A stretch of DNA of 14,612 nucleotides from an uncultured Flavobacteriales bacterium (GTDB taxonomy: Bacteria; Bacteroidota; Bacteroidia; Flavobacteriales; BACL11). Numbering within the stretch: position 1 is the stretch's first letter; every line of letters starts with the position of its first letter. Where the stretch lies: positions 1 to 14,612 of the forward strand of contig CAJWUS010000023.1 of the NCBI GenBank assembly GCA_913047525.1. Direction: 5' to 3'. Of this stretch, positions 13,432-14,612 are shown in pieces. A program made the position numbers and the translations under genes. The notes under the pieces were generated by a model that saw nothing but the letters and a program-made list of their open reading frames with translations, searched no databases and was not told where the DNA came from.

Positions 13432-14612
13432 CTAACTCATTAGTTCCTTCTCAGTAACTTCTCTTAATTCCCCCTCTGTAGAGGCCACAATAGTAGCTAC
13501 AGTAGCATCACCGGTTACATTCACAACTGTTCGCATCATATCTAGTATTCTGTCAACTCCGAATATAAGAGCCAACCCTTCAGTTGGCACATCAATTGCG
13601 CCCAGTACAATCACTAACATAACCATGCCAGCCCCAGGAACTGCTGCAGCACCAATAGAGGCCAAAGTAGCTGTAAGCACAATTGTAAGTTGCTGAGATA
13701 AATCTAACTCAATACCAAAAGCCTGTGCAATAAACACAGCCGCTACTGCTTGATAAAGGGAAGTTCCATCCATATTAATAGTTGCACCTAACGGTAAAAC
13801 AAATGAAGATACCTCTTCAGAAACACCTAAATGATCCTCACACCTTTCCATTGTAACAGGCAAAGTTGCTGCACTTGAACTTGTAGAAAAAGCCAGCATT
13901 TGTGCAGGAGATATCCCTTTAAAGAAATCTAGATATTTTACTTTTGTAAATAATCTTAAAATAAGCGGATACACTACTAAAATCATAAGCAACAAACCTG
14001 CAATTACGGTAAGTGAATATTTACCTAAGGCAATAAATAAGGTTGCGCTTGCTCCAAAATCAACTACAAGCCCTGCAAGTAAAGCGAATACTCCATAAGG
14101 TGCTGAAAGCATTATTAAATCAACAATTTGCAATATTATATCGTTTATTCCATCAAAAAAACCTTTTACATGATGCGTTTTATCATTTGGCAACATTACC
14201 ATAGCTATACCAAATAAAATTGCAAAGAAGATTACTTGCAACATATTACGGTTATTACTAGCAGATGAAAAAATATTAGTAGGAACAATATCGACAACAA
14301 ATTGCATAGGACCATCCTCTTTCACATTGGCTGCATCCACAATTTTCTTGTTGGCCCCTAACTTAGTACTTTCAGTTACCTCTATACTTTCTTTATCAAA
14401 ATCGGAACCAGGATTTACAGTATTTACTAAAAGTAAACCAATTGTAACCGCTATTACTGTTGAAGTCAAATAAATAGCTATAGTTTTTCCTCCAATACGG
14501 GAGAGTCTGGAAATATCAGATAATGATGCTACTCCTTTTATAAGAGAAGCAAATACAAGTGGTACAGCTATTAATTTTAGTAGATTTACAAATATAGTAC
14601 CCCAAGGTTTTA
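13432..14612 (-). CDS. Dicarboxylate/amino acid:cation symporter, DAACS (GltP/DctA) family, 5' end cut by the window edge
   Basis: An inner-membrane secondary transporter that takes up glutamate, aspartate or C4-dicarboxylates with Na+ or H+. The reading frame runs open to the right edge, beginning ...KPWGTIFVNLLKLIAVPLVF..., which is the conserved early segment LK-x-x-x-x-P-L-V-F; about 393 codons are visible and some tens of N-terminal residues are missing. Substrate-site motifs are STSSSAATLP (13858-13887) in hairpin 1, INMDGTSLYQ with NMDGT at 13762-13776, the hairpin 2 segment AAAVPGAG, and DRILDMMRTVVNVTGD carrying the conserved Asp, Arg and Asn. A hydrophilic loop of about 45 residues after one helix (near 14275-14420) is a family feature of variable length. 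The substrate is not decided by the sequence. It ends 1 nt before the PorE-like ATG. Confidence 0.94.
   Translation of the reverse strand, partial: KPWGTIFVNLLKLIAVPLVFASLIKGVASLSDISRLSRIGGKTIAIYLTSTVIAVTIGLLLVNTVNPGSDFDKESIEVTESTKLGANKKIVDAANVKEDGPMQFVVDIVPTNIFSSASNNRNMLQVIFFAILFGIAMVMLPNDKTHHVKGFFDGINDIILQIVDLIMLSAPYGVFALLAGLVVDFGASATLFIALGKYSLTVIAGLLLMILVVYPLILRLFTKVKYLDFFKGISPAQMLAFSTSSSAATLPVTMERCEDHLGVSEEVSSFVLPLGATINMDGTSLYQAVAAVFIAQAFGIELDLSQQLTIVLTATLASIGAAAVPGAGMVMLVIVLGAIDVPTEGLALIFGVDRILDMMRTVVNVTGDATVATIVASTEGELREVTEKELMS

Noticed and set aside
13432..14469. The symporter as a complete gene starting at TTG 14469
   Set aside because: The frame stays open to the window edge and the upstream codons encode conserved family sequence (LLKLIAVPLVF), so the gene is cut by the edge and this TTG is an internal Leu.
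1..14612. Mobile element, prophage or defence island
   Set aside because: No transposase, integrase, terminal inverted repeats or defence-family genes are seen, and base composition and gene style are even throughout.

Overview
This is a low-GC chromosomal window that reads as a Bacteroidota genome, most like Flavobacteriia. The evidence is a secreted protein with a type IX secretion (T9SS) C-terminal sorting tail, two PorE-like TPR/PD40/OmpA proteins, a lipoprotein with an acidic run after its lipobox cysteine, almost no Shine-Dalgarno sequences ahead of start codons, and several TAnnTTTG(C) boxes at plausible promoter positions (the Bacteroidota sigma-70 minus-7 element). I see no insertion sequence, phage gene or CRISPR array. 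It looks like ordinary core genome with some lineage-specific envelope genes.

Layout. 1-2004 (+): the end of a probable rhomboid gene, a complete rhomboid protease and a membrane-anchored endonuclease/exonuclease/phosphatase (EEP) protein, packed stop-to-start in one reading frame. 2007-2208 (-): tRNA-Lys(TTT), a hairpin terminator, then tRNA-Leu(GAG). 2271-3434 (-): a YghO-like GNAT-fold protein, divergent from a short-chain dehydrogenase and aroK (3475-4772, +). 4769-5773 (-): a lipoprotein followed by a PyrR-like phosphoribosyltransferase. 5815-5964 (-): a probable leftover of a T9SS type B C-terminal domain. 6047-6856 (+): a T9SS type A cargo protein with a CxxCH motif. 6853-10057 (-): a TPR protein followed by a PorE-like protein. 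10353-11465 (+): trmD and rplS, ended by a bidirectional terminator. 11511 to the right edge (-): a dicarboxylate/amino acid:cation symporter (cut by the edge) followed after 1 nt by a second PorE-like protein.

How the genes fit together. trmD-rplS and the two tRNAs serve translation, and aroK serves aromatic amino-acid synthesis. The rest is mostly envelope: intramembrane proteolysis (rhomboids), secreted or surface proteins (lipoprotein, T9SS cargo), and two proteins predicted to hold peptidoglycan through OmpA domains while presenting PD40 propellers and TPRs in the periplasm. The most notable signals are a heptanucleotide tandem repeat in the signal-peptide codons of the second PorE-like gene (possible phase variation), the type B tail remnant, repeated same-frame stop/start junctions, and two convergent pairs that share the same four bases TTAG as overlapping stops. 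I did not find a clearly new multi-gene system.
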